DNA of 64,000 nt from an uncultured Flavobacteriaceae bacterium (GTDB lineage: Bacteria > Bacteroidota > Bacteroidia > Flavobacteriales > Flavobacteriaceae), in the NCBI GenBank assembly GCA_947494205.1, contig CANLUH010000006.1, positions 62,001-126,000 on the forward strand. Direction: 5' to 3'. The notes below the pieces were generated by a model. The model was not told where the DNA came from and did no database searches. It saw nothing but the letters and a program-made list of their open reading frames with translations. This document shows, piece by piece, positions 1 through 9,012 of the stretch. The first letter of the stretch is position 1, and every line of letters starts with the position of its first letter. Both the position numbers and the translations under genes were made by a program.

Positions 1-3000
1 CAAGTTCTGGTGTATTAGGCTCTGCTAGTTCATTCTATGAAACAGAAGGTGAATTAAATGGCATTAAACACGGCGAAGTGTGGAAAGCTATTAATACTGG
101 ATATAATGATAATGACCGATGGGATGGTTTTATTAATATAAATTTAGGCTATTCTAATTGGTATAGTGGTTTTGGCAACACACCATCTGGACAAGTAGAC
201 CTTTATACTGTTATGCTTCATGAAGTATTACATAGTTTAGGTTTTGCATCTTTAATTAATTCTAACGGAGAGAGCAAATTTCAAGGAAATGGCGTAGACA
301 GTTATAGTCCTTTCGATACCTTTTTAACATCAGATAATAACATTAGTCTTATAACTAATATTAGCGGTTACGACTGGGATTTTAATCCAGCAAATCCAAT
401 AAGCGTATTAACTTCTGGTTGTGGTGTTTCTGGACCTAATGTAGAGTTTAGAGGTAACTTTAATGCACCTTTATCTCCTGTTCATGCAGGAGCGTCTTGG
501 TCTGGCGGATCAAGTCTTTCGCATTTTGAATCTAATTGTGATAGTTATGGCAATACTGCAGATTATGTTATGAATCCAGGAATTGCTGCAGGTATTTCCA
601 GAAGTTTAACGCAAGAAGAAATTAATACACTTGGCGATTTAGGCTATCAATTAAACACTATTTACGGAACAAACACTTTAGCTAACGGAAGTGCAAATCC
701 TAGACAACATAATAATTTTACATCTCCAACGATTACATCTTTAGTCGCTACAGACGATTACGGACCGTGTTGTTCTACTACTAATTATACTGTTGAAGCT
801 TGTGATGGAAATACATTAAGCATTTCTATTACAGATTTACTATGTAATGATATTCAGTCTAATGCTAATGTTGCTTTAGTTGAAGATTTAGCAACTAATA
901 CACTTGTACCTCTTTCCGGCAATAACATTGTATATACACCATCTCAAGCAGGAACACAAGTTCTACGCTATTTATTAGAAGATGGCAACGGAAACCAAAG
1001 TAATTATGCTTATATCTATGTTACAGTATTACCATGTCCAGGGTTTAATTGTACAAATACAGATACTTGTAACTTAATTTGCAATCCACATTTTGAAGAT
1101 TTCGACGGTAGCTGTAATTACAATACTTGCAACTTTAGTAGCTTCCCAGTTGGATGTATAGAAGGTTGGTCTAGAATGATTGGTTCTCCAGATTACTTAG
1201 TAAGCCCTCCATGCTCAAATAATAATGGTTTCACTAACATGGCTCAACTTCCCGGAAGTCCTGGAGGAAAAATACTTCTTAATGGTCACGGTCCTTTATT
1301 AGGTATTGGGTTTCATAATGAAGCTATAATGACGAATGTGAACTTCGATGCCAGTAAAACTTATATACTATCATACAATCATCAACGTTTTAGAAATACT
1401 ACTAATAGTTCTGCGTCTTTAAACATAGGGTTACTTCAATTTTCAGATATTTATTGGCCTGTAAATAGTGTTGGAACGGTAGCTTTACCATCGCTACATC
1501 AAACAGTCGATATAGTAGACCAAGCTACAATAGGGAATTCTTGGACTCAAGAAGTTGTGTGTTTTACCCCTAGTTCAAGTGATTTTGATATAATTTATTT
1601 ACAAGGTCATGATAATGATACTAGTGTAAATGGAGATAAAAGAACCTTTATAGACCAAATAGAACTCGTTGAAGACAAATTACAAGACATTCAGCAAAAC
1701 TACTTATTAGGCTGTCAAGAAACAGTAGTTATAGGTGATGCTTTGTGCGACATTACTAATATGGAATACAGTTGGTGGGACGTTACTAATTCTAGTAGCC
1801 CAATACAATTAACACAAGGTTCTAATGTTATTACTGGAAACATTAGCATACCTAATGGAAGTAATGGATCTGAATTAGAAATCAATGCTACGCAAAACAC
1901 AACTTTCGAGTTAAGACGAAACTTTGTTTCTAGTAACGGTATAACTATAGCAAATAATAACTGTAATGCTAGCGTACAAGTACAGGTTACTGTAGATTTA
2001 GATGTTACGCTTACAAAAGAAGTTGTTGGTAGCAACTCTGTAGGTAATGGCGGGCCTGTAACTTATCAAATTACAGTAACGAATAACACAGGATACCCTA
2101 TAAACAATCTAGATATTACAGATGCTTTAGCAACTAACTTTAATGTTAATACTTTAAATGTAAATGCAAATAGTAATATTACCACGTCAAACTCTGGAAA
2201 TTTAGTTACGTTTACAGTATTAAATTTAGCACACGGAGCGTCGGAGCAAATAGTATTTGATGTTGTTATTAATGGTACCATTGGAGATACTGTAACTAAT
2301 TGTGCTTCTTTAGAATATTTAGACTGCCCATTAGAAAGCTGTACTGATGTTATTATTACAAGTTGTACACCTGTAACTCCTGTAATTACTGCAGATAGTA
2401 ATGACATAACAAGTAGTTTAACTTACATTATTCCATGTGGAGAAACTTGTTTTACACTAGAAGCAACAGATATTACTAATGCAGTATACAATACTACAGA
2501 TCCTGTTTTAACAAATTTAAATGGATTATTTTGCCTTACCAATAATAATACATTAACAAGTTTTACTGCTACAATTACTGGTTTAGATTCTTGTGGTAAT
2601 GATTACATACAAGAGGTTGAAATATTAGTAGAACAAGATTGTCCTACACCTTGTTGTGATGCAGATTTTAACCTTTTAGATAATGGCGATTTTAATCAAT
2701 CAACCAATGGAGGAAACTGGGCTTTTAATTTAGGTTATGTACCTAATTGGGTACACACAGATGGCTCTCCTTCTATCAATGATATTTCGACAAATCCTTA
2801 TGCTTGGATGTGGTCTTATGGTGGTAATGGAGAAGGCATTACCTCAGATTTCGATTTCGAAGAAGGTATTACGTATTCTATTTGCTTTAGAATTAGAACT
2901 GACGACAGAAACTCTGGTGATCCAAACGTAGCAAATAATGCTACAGTTAATCTAGTAGCAACTGATACTGTTGGAAATATTACAAGTTCGCCAACTGGAG

Positions 3001-4643
3001 AATATATTTTCAATGATACTATGGGGTCTTATTTAAATACTTGGACGGATATAACTTTAACGTATACTCCAAATGGAAATTACTCTAAGCTTTGGATATT
3101 CCCATTCATGTCTGATCCATCGGATGGAGTAAGTCAAGCAGAATTATCTATCGATGATATTATTATTTCTATTTGCGAAGATTGCGAGACAACGGCTCCT
3201 ACAAACCTTCAAGTTTCTGGCACAACTTTAACTTGGGCCCCTGTACAAGGCGCAACATCTTACATCATTACATCTCCAGGAGGTAATGTTCCTCAACTTG
3301 ATTGCGATTGTGATAAAGGCACTGGAATCTCTATTGCTCCTGTTACAGTTAACACTAATAGTTATACTCTACCAGCTTCGCTAAGCGATAAATGTTTTGT
3401 GTGGCAAGTGACAGCTATATGCGAAAGTGGAGAAAAATCTCCTATTTCTGAACAAGCCTGTTATAAACCTAAAGAAGACGAATGTGAAATTACTGCTCCA
3501 ACTAATCTTCAAGTAAATGGCACAACATTAACTTGGGACCCTGTTCCTGGAGCTACATCTTACATTGTTTTATCACCAGGAGGCAATGAACCTCAACTGG
3601 ATTGTGATTGCGATAAAGGTACTGGAATATCTCTAGCTCCTGTTACAGTTAATACTAATAGCTATACACTTCCGGCTTCATTAAGCGATAAGTGTTTTGT
3701 TTGGCAAGTAATTGCCATTTGTAAAAGTGGAGAAAAATCACCTATTTCTAAACAAGCCTGTTACACGCCTAAAGAGGAAAAATGTGAAGTAACTGCACCA
3801 ACAAATCTTCAAGTTTCTGGCACCACTTTAACTTGGAATCCTGTTCCCGGAGCAACATCTTACATTGTTTTATCACCAGGAAGCAATGAGCCTCAACTAG
3901 ATTGTAGTTGCGATAAAGGCACTGGAATCTCTATTGCTCCTGTTACAGTTAATACTAATAGCTATACACTTCCGGCTTCATTAAGCGATAAGTGTTTTGT
4001 TTGGCAAGTAATTGCTATTTGCGAAAGTGGAGAAAAATCTCCTATTTCTAAACAAGCCTGTTACAAACCTAAAGAGGAAAAGTGCGAGGTAACTGCACCA
4101 ACAAATCTTCAAGTTTCTGGCACCACTTTAACTTGGAATCCTGTTTCTGGAGCAATTGCATACATTATAAGTTCTCCTCCTGGTGGAGTTAAAATAATAG
4201 ATTGTGGTTGCAACAAATACAATGGTATATCTATAGCACCTGTAACAGTTAATACAAACAGTTACACCTTACCTTCTTCTTTAAAAGAAAGTTGTTTTGT
4301 GTGGCAAGTAACTGCTATATGTAAAAACGAAGAGAAATCACCTATTTCTAAACAAGCTTGCTATAATGGACCTGAAAAGGGGGGAAAAGATGTTATTTCT
4401 ATTTATCCTAACCCAAATAAAGGGGATATGAATATTAAAGTCGATACGGTTAATGATTCTAATGTGGGTCTTAATATTTATAAGTTTGATGGTACTTTAA
4501 TAAAAACTATTAATACTCTTAAAACTAAAAATGGTCATTTAGATTTTAATCTTAATTTACAATCTAGATTACCTTCAGGCATGTACTTCTTTGTATTCAA
4601 CATTGGAGATAATACAATGAGCAAAAAGGTTATAATTGAATAG
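1..4643 (+). CDS. T9SS-secreted M8-like (leishmanolysin-type) metalloprotease with DUF11 and tandem Fn3-like modules (5' end outside window)
   Basis: The reading frame is open to the left edge (first whole codon at base 3), so the signal peptide lies outside the window; the GTG at 78 is an internal valine. A zinc site HEVLH-SLGF lies at 219-248. A histidine in SHFES (codon 522-524) and the later VMNP followed by a SLTQEE..LGDLGY stretch match the leishmanolysin-like M8 layout. The usual metzincin third ligand is absent: a Ser sits at position 11 of HExxHxxGxxH. Downstream come cysteine-rich jelly-roll-like regions, a DUF11-like segment near 2010-2340, another carbohydrate-binding-like jelly roll near 2660-3180, four Fn3-like repeats, and a type A T9SS sorting domain (IYPNPNKG onward, ending KKVIIE). 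It is probably a cell-surface or secreted protease or adhesin. The substrate is unknown. Confidence 0.85.
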   Translation, partial: SSGVLGSASSFYETEGELNGIKHGEVWKAINTGYNDNDRWDGFININLGYSNWYSGFGNTPSGQVDLYTVMLHEVLHSLGFASLINSNGESKFQGNGVDSYSPFDTFLTSDNNISLITNISGYDWDFNPANPISVLTSGCGVSGPNVEFRGNFNAPLSPVHAGASWSGGSSLSHFESNCDSYGNTADYVMNPGIAAGISRSLTQEEINTLGDLGYQLNTIYGTNTLANGSANPRQHNNFTSPTITSLVATDDYGPCCSTTNYTVEACDGNTLSISITDLLCNDIQSNANVALVEDLATNTLVPLSGNNIVYTPSQAGTQVLRYLLEDGNGNQSNYAYIYVTVLPCPGFNCTNTDTCNLICNPHFEDFDGSCNYNTCNFSSFPVGCIEGWSRMIGSPDYLVSPPCSNNNGFTNMAQLPGSPGGKILLNGHGPLLGIGFHNEAIMTNVNFDASKTYILSYNHQRFRNTTNSSASLNIGLLQFSDIYWPVNSVGTVALPSLHQTVDIVDQATIGNSWTQEVVCFTPSSSDFDIIYLQGHDNDTSVNGDKRTFIDQIELVEDKLQDIQQNYLLGCQETVVIGDALCDITNMEYSWWDVTNSSSPIQLTQGSNVITGNISIPNGSNGSELEINATQNTTFELRRNFVSSNGITIANNNCNASVQVQVTVDLDVTLTKEVVGSNSVGNGGPVTYQITVTNNTGYPINNLDITDALATNFNVNTLNVNANSNITTSNSGNLVTFTVLNLAHGASEQIVFDVVINGTIGDTVTNCASLEYLDCPLESCTDVIITSCTPVTPVITADSNDITSSLTYIIPCGETCFTLEATDITNAVYNTTDPVLTNLNGLFCLTNNNTLTSFTATITGLDSCGNDYIQEVEILVEQDCPTPCCDADFNLLDNGDFNQSTNGGNWAFNLGYVPNWVHTDGSPSINDISTNPYAWMWSYGGNGEGITSDFDFEEGITYSICFRIRTDDRNSGDPNVANNATVNLVATDTVGNITSSPTGEYIFNDTMGSYLNTWTDITLTYTPNGNYSKLWIFPFMSDPSDGVSQAELSIDDIIISICEDCETTAPTNLQVSGTTLTWAPVQGATSYIITSPGGNVPQLDCDCDKGTGISIAPVTVNTNSYTLPASLSDKCFVWQVTAICESGEKSPISEQACYKPKEDECEITAPTNLQVNGTTLTWDPVPGATSYIVLSPGGNEPQLDCDCDKGTGISLAPVTVNTNSYTLPASLSDKCFVWQVIAICKSGEKSPISKQACYTPKEEKCEVTAPTNLQVSGTTLTWNPVPGATSYIVLSPGSNEPQLDCSCDKGTGISIAPVTVNTNSYTLPASLSDKCFVWQVIAICESGEKSPISKQACYKPKEEKCEVTAPTNLQVSGTTLTWNPVSGAIAYIISSPPGGVKIIDCGCNKYNGISIAPVTVNTNSYTLPSSLKESCFVWQVTAICKNEEKSPISKQACYNGPEKGGKDVISIYPNPNKGDMNIKVDTVNDSNVGLNIYKFDGTLIKTINTLKTKNGHLDFNLNLQSRLPSGMYFFVFNIGDNTMSKKVIIE
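3183..4382 (+). repeat. Four tandem 300-bp (100-aa) Fn3-like coding repeats
   Basis: Units begin at 3183, 3483, 3783 and 4083, each with a Cys codon, so the period is exactly 300 bp. Each encodes a module with APTNLQV.GTTLTW near its start, a DCxCxK motif, and CFVWQV.AIC..GEKSPIS.QACY at its end. Long stretches of units 2 and 3 are identical at DNA level, which suggests recent duplication or gene conversion. Unit 4 is the most diverged. A single copy of the same module precedes the sorting domain of the protein at 9013-11790. Confidence 0.9.
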
Positions 4644-4676
4644 TCTTTTAGTCTCTTTTATTTAAGTCTTTTAAAT

Positions 4677-4709
4677 CCCAGTTTAATTCATTTTAAACTG
4701 GGGTTTTTT
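4677..4709. terminator. Bidirectional intrinsic terminator
   Basis: CCCAGTTTAA and TTAAACTGGG form a perfect 10-bp stem with a 6-nt loop, followed by TTTTTT on the + strand. It lies between the convergent metalloprotease and CHAT genes. Confidence 0.8.
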
Positions 4710-4753
4710 ATTTCTAAAACCATCAATAGCAGAATACTAGTGTGCCATTTAAT

Positions 4754-7513
4754 CTAAGCAACTTTTTTATTTGAACGGGTTCTGTTCTTTAACTTTATAG
4801 TTCTAAATAACACCCCCGCTGGTATAAGTAACAGTAAAAAATAATACCATTTGTAATTATTTTCAAAAATGGTCTCTTCATTGCCCGTTAGTGTTAATGC
4901 ACTCCAGTAATATGGTGAGATTTCGCTAGTATTTTTATATTTAGATATGTAATCTAATTTTGCATTTCTTAATGCCTCTGTTTTAGTTTTACTTTCTTTA
5001 AGGTAACTGTAAAATGAATATATTATTTCATTATTAGATTTTTGATCAACGTCCCAATGTGTTGCCAAGACACTCTTAGCGCCTGCATTTACAAAACCTC
5101 GAGCCACACTCATAATACCTTCTCCTTTTTTAAGTTCCCCTTGAGAAGTCTTACAAGCACTTAAAACTACTAAATCTGTATATTGATCTGTAAAATATAT
5201 TTCATTTAACTCTAATACGTCGTCATAAAAAGCTAACCAAGGTTTTTCTTCTTGAGATCCTCCTCCGTGTGTTGATAAATGAATTACCTTATAATCTCCA
5301 TATGCTTTTTTAAAAATTTCCTTTGTTGCCTTTTCATTAGTTAACATACTGGTTTGCATAATATTCTCTAAAGCTTTTTTTTCTTCTTTATAAATAATTA
5401 ATGGTGATAATGATTTATTTTTAAAGTATGTAGGACTCATAGCTAAAAAATCGTTTGCGCACTTTTTTTCTATTTTATGACCACTCATTAAAGACGAGAA
5501 TGAAAAAGCATAGCTTATATTAAAATCGTTAATTAAAAATAACTTATCTAACGATTCCGTTGTATTTTCTGTAATTAAGGGTTCGAAAGGTATGTTTAGG
5601 AGTATTCCATCTTGGATAATTAATAATTCCTTGTTTTTTATTAGCTGTGAGTATTCTTCTACGAAAGGGAATAATTGTTTGTATAAACTAAAAGCCAAGG
5701 CTCTGTATTTAACTTCATCTTCTTTATTTACAAATGGTTTCTTTAATAATTTTTGAAATTGCAGTATTCTCTTTTTTAATACTACTGCTTCTTCTATTTC
5801 AAATATTTTTATGTGTTCTTTAGATATTAACGAAACATAGGCTTGTTTATCTGTTATTTTATATTGTAATACTAATTGTTCATTTTTAATATTTTTTTGA
5901 GTTTTATTTGCACTATACACCTCAACCCTTTTTTTGTAGTTATGATATTTAGGGTATTGTATTTCTAAAGAATCTATAAATTTAGAATACTTTTCTTTTG
6001 CGTATATAATTTTATTTTCTAGATTTTCTTTTTCTAGAACACTTAAATTTTGTTTATCTACATACTCATATTTAACATCGTCAATAGACTTTAAGAGCTT
6101 AAATTCTTCTTCTATTATTTCATCTGGCAAATTGGCTAATATTTTAGCATTTAAGTTTGTTACATTTTCTAAAAGCATGAAAGCCTTACCTTTCTCTATA
6201 AAATAGAATGCTTTTTTGGGTTGATTAAGTTCATAACAAATATTTACCGCTTTAAGGTATAAATCTGCTCCTTTGCCTCTCCAAAATAGTTTAGACAGGC
6301 TTTCTCTGCTTTCAAAATAAATAACATCTATTTCTTTGTCTACTAACTCAATAATACTAAGCGCTTTTTTTAAATAATCGCTGTTATTTAGGGTTATACC
6401 ATATTCCATCCAGGCGTAAGCTTGATCTACGATGTAACCTAAAACTTCTATTTTATTTGAAGTCCATTTTATACTGTTTAGATAAGTACTCATAGTATTA
6501 ACCTCTTGATTAACCCCTAAAGCGACATCTATTGCTTTTTGATAGTAACTTATTGCTAACTCATAATTTTCTTGGATTTTATATAAGTCTCCTAAATTAT
6601 CGTATGCATGCGCTTTTTGGGTCGCATAACTTTTTGAATGCTCTAGTGCTTTTTCTAAATAGTTGAATGCTTTTGGAATATTTTTAATTTTTTTGTTCGC
6701 TATCCCTAAATTGTTATAATTTTTCGCAATAGAAAGTGAATCGTTTATTTCTACACTTAGCTTCAAAGCTTCTGTGTAGTTTTTAATACTAGAATTGTAA
6801 TCTTTTAGGGTATCGTAAAAATTACCTAGATTAATTTTAAAGTCAATTAAGTCTTCTGTAGGAATATCTATTTTTTTAGACAATTCTTGTATTTTATTAT
6901 AAGTAATAAAAAAGTCTTCTTTATACTTCTCATCATTAATCTCTGCATAAACAGCTAGTGTATTTTTATAAATACTAACTAGGCTTTTATACTCCTTATG
7001 TTTTTTATAAATAAACTCACTAATTACGTAACAATTTAATGCTTTTTGGTAATCTCCTTTATCTGTATATATTTTTGCTTTTAACCAATTTACTTTTGCT
7101 CTTCTAATTTCATTATCTGTACAAAGCGTTAGTAATTCATCACAATATTTTAATGCTTTTAAATGTGTTCCTTTTGCATAATGATAACGTGCCAAGACAT
7201 ATAGACTTAATTTAATTGAATTTCTATCTTTATACTTCGTCCTTATTTCTAAGGCTCTGTTAGCATAACCTATTGCCTTATCTACATCTTCTTTGTATAT
7301 TTTCTTTGATAAATCATGATAAACTTTTGCTTCTATTAATGGTTGAATAATAGTCTTATTTACTTCAATTAAATGTTCTATCTCTCTTATTTTATCTCGA
7401 TTGGTTAATAATGAGTTTTCAATAATATTATCATATTTGTTCTTTACATCATTTTGAGCATATCCTATTTGAATGAGTAAGAGTATAATACTAAAACATT
7501 GTTTGTATTTCAT
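4754..7513 (-). CDS. TPR-CHAT caspase-like protease, membrane-anchored (locus A)
   Basis: The protein has 919 residues. An N-terminal signal peptide (residues 1-19, ending GYAQ) is followed by many tetratricopeptide repeats (roughly 50-370), a linker rich in charged helices, and a C-terminal CHAT domain. The caspase-type dyad is visible: His749 in HLSTHGGG and Cys787 in LSACKTS, followed by GEGIMSVARGF and ATHWDVD, typical of CHAT. A hydrophobic segment near 870-895 precedes a basic tail, so the TPR and CHAT parts should face the periplasm. It is the third gene of the leftward set, after the PKD and S8 genes, with a hairpin terminator just upstream. It is a clear paralogue of the gene at 45194. 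CHAT peptidases elsewhere are clan CD proteases; no substrate can be named here. Confidence 0.9.
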   Translation of the reverse strand: MKYKQCFSIILLLIQIGYAQNDVKNKYDNIIENSLLTNRDKIREIEHLIEVNKTIIQPLIEAKVYHDLSKKIYKEDVDKAIGYANRALEIRTKYKDRNSIKLSLYVLARYHYAKGTHLKALKYCDELLTLCTDNEIRRAKVNWLKAKIYTDKGDYQKALNCYVISEFIYKKHKEYKSLVSIYKNTLAVYAEINDEKYKEDFFITYNKIQELSKKIDIPTEDLIDFKINLGNFYDTLKDYNSSIKNYTEALKLSVEINDSLSIAKNYNNLGIANKKIKNIPKAFNYLEKALEHSKSYATQKAHAYDNLGDLYKIQENYELAISYYQKAIDVALGVNQEVNTMSTYLNSIKWTSNKIEVLGYIVDQAYAWMEYGITLNNSDYLKKALSIIELVDKEIDVIYFESRESLSKLFWRGKGADLYLKAVNICYELNQPKKAFYFIEKGKAFMLLENVTNLNAKILANLPDEIIEEEFKLLKSIDDVKYEYVDKQNLSVLEKENLENKIIYAKEKYSKFIDSLEIQYPKYHNYKKRVEVYSANKTQKNIKNEQLVLQYKITDKQAYVSLISKEHIKIFEIEEAVVLKKRILQFQKLLKKPFVNKEDEVKYRALAFSLYKQLFPFVEEYSQLIKNKELLIIQDGILLNIPFEPLITENTTESLDKLFLINDFNISYAFSFSSLMSGHKIEKKCANDFLAMSPTYFKNKSLSPLIIYKEEKKALENIMQTSMLTNEKATKEIFKKAYGDYKVIHLSTHGGGSQEEKPWLAFYDDVLELNEIYFTDQYTDLVVLSACKTSQGELKKGEGIMSVARGFVNAGAKSVLATHWDVDQKSNNEIIYSFYSYLKESKTKTEALRNAKLDYISKYKNTSEISPYYWSALTLTGNEETIFENNYKWYYFLLLLIPAGVLFRTIKLKNRTRSNKKVA

Positions 7514-7574
7514 TTTACGAGTGTTTAACTCTTCTAATTTAAATAATTAAAACTGACTATCTAAAATTAATTTA

Positions 7575-7605
7575 AAACAGAGAGGATATAATACCCTCTC
7601 TGTTT
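7575..7605 (-). terminator. Hairpin terminator between S8 and CHAT genes (locus A)
   Basis: AAACAGAGAGG and CCTCTCTGTTT form a perfect 11-bp stem around a 9-nt loop. On the minus strand the stem runs into TTTTAAATT. It lies 42 bp after the S8 stop and about 60 bp before the CHAT start, so it probably attenuates readthrough into the CHAT gene. A hairpin in the same place occurs at locus B (45129-45158). Confidence 0.75.
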
Positions 7606-7646
7606 ACAGTTTAAAAAAGTCACCTAAACCATAATTAAACTAATTT

Positions 7647-8894
7647 TTAAGGTAATAGCGCTGCTCTATACTTTATAGTACTTAACTGATTTGGAAATAT
7701 CACAGCATTTTCAATTACTTTGTTTTTTAATTCTATAGGTAACACTCCCGAAGTATACAACATAGCACTTTTATATGATGCATAAGCACACGCAAACGAA
7801 GTACCTTCTACACTTATATCCTCATTATTAATATTAAAATTATAACTTCCATTAGCAGCAACATCTACACTTGTTACTCCATAATTTGAGTACCAAGCCA
7901 ATGAAGAGCTAGAGCTACTATTTCCGTCGCTGGTGTATACATTTGTATTTTCTAACCCAGCAACAGATAAAATATTTTCTGAAGTATATGATGATGGAAA
8001 GTGAGGGATTAAGTCGTTATCCTCAGTATTATTTCCTGCTGAAGTAACTACTAAAACGTCATCTTGAGATTCTTCTATAAAGTCATTAAAGAGTTCTTTA
8101 TAGGTATAACTTCCAAAACTCATATTTATAATTCTTACCTCTTCTTTACTCGTTGCATATGCATATCCGCATAGAATATTAAAGTAAGAACCTCTACCAT
8201 TTGCGTCAAACACCTTAACAGGAAGGATTTGATGGTCTATATTCTGAGCTTTAAGGTTCGAGTTTATAATTTGAGAAATCATAGTACCATGATTATTATC
8301 ATCGAAGGGATCATTATCTCCATTTACAAAATCCCACCCAAAAAGATCTTTAACTGGTGATGCTTCACAGGCTACATTATTATCATTATTATATAAAAAG
8401 TCTTCATCAAATTCATCTTCTAGATAATTAATTCCTGTATCTAGAACTGCTATAGTTAGACTTGAATTATTATCTACTCGTTTTAGTAATGCTTGCTCAA
8501 TAGAGCCATTTAAATTAGGTGATGCAACGCCTACTTGCTGAATTAACACCTCTTTATTGTATAGTGTTCCATCTAAATCTGGATCATCGCTAGCTGAACT
8601 TTTTCTTTCTTCTATTACGGATGCGTCTAAACTCTCTGAAAACACCCATAACTCTAATGTTTCATCAGCGCAAGGACATCTCTGATAATTTACTATTCCA
8701 TAATTGCTTCTAATACTATCTTTCTCTGCTTCATCTACATTTTCTTTATAACGTATAACTATTTCATTAATTGGTGCTCGCTCACCTTTTCTTTCAATAG
8801 ATTTAAATTCATTGTTTACTTCTAATTGCTCTTCACTACAAGCAAAAACTAACAATAGTACTGAAACTACTGTAATTATTTTTATGTTATTCAT
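7647..8894 (-). CDS. S8 (subtilisin-like) serine peptidase lipoprotein (locus A)
   Basis: The protein has 415 residues. A type II signal peptide ends LVFAC, with SEEQ after the anchor Cys; this acidic stretch resembles a Bacteroidota surface-lipoprotein export signal. The catalytic triad is readable as Asp152 (IAVLDTG), His202 (NNHGT) and Ser366 (GTSFA), and the oxyanion Asn lies in TSAGNN. An N-terminal region of about 125 residues resembles a propeptide and contains a Cys pair, C73 and C75, in CPCADETLELW. It lacks a T9SS sorting domain. It lies between the PKD-repeat T9SS gene and the CHAT gene and is paralogous to the gene at 43755. The likely role is an envelope protease acting with the CHAT protein; that is inferred from neighbourhood only. 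Confidence 0.92.
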   Translation of the reverse strand: MNNIKIITVVSVLLLVFACSEEQLEVNNEFKSIERKGERAPINEIVIRYKENVDEAEKDSIRSNYGIVNYQRCPCADETLELWVFSESLDASVIEERKSSASDDPDLDGTLYNKEVLIQQVGVASPNLNGSIEQALLKRVDNNSSLTIAVLDTGINYLEDEFDEDFLYNNDNNVACEASPVKDLFGWDFVNGDNDPFDDNNHGTMISQIINSNLKAQNIDHQILPVKVFDANGRGSYFNILCGYAYATSKEEVRIINMSFGSYTYKELFNDFIEESQDDVLVVTSAGNNTEDNDLIPHFPSSYTSENILSVAGLENTNVYTSDGNSSSSSSLAWYSNYGVTSVDVAANGSYNFNINNEDISVEGTSFACAYASYKSAMLYTSGVLPIELKNKVIENAVIFPNQLSTIKYRAALLP

Positions 8895-9012
8895 TGTGTA
8901 TTTAATTTAGGTTTAGGTTTTTTTTAAGTAAGGTTACCTAAACTTTATTACACTTAATGATTTTTTATTATTGCTTCATTAAATACAATAAAATTTAGAT
9001 AACCTTTATTGT

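Noticed and set aside
3183-4382. CRISPR or other non-coding array
   Set aside because: The repeats are in-frame 100-aa modules with no short spacers.
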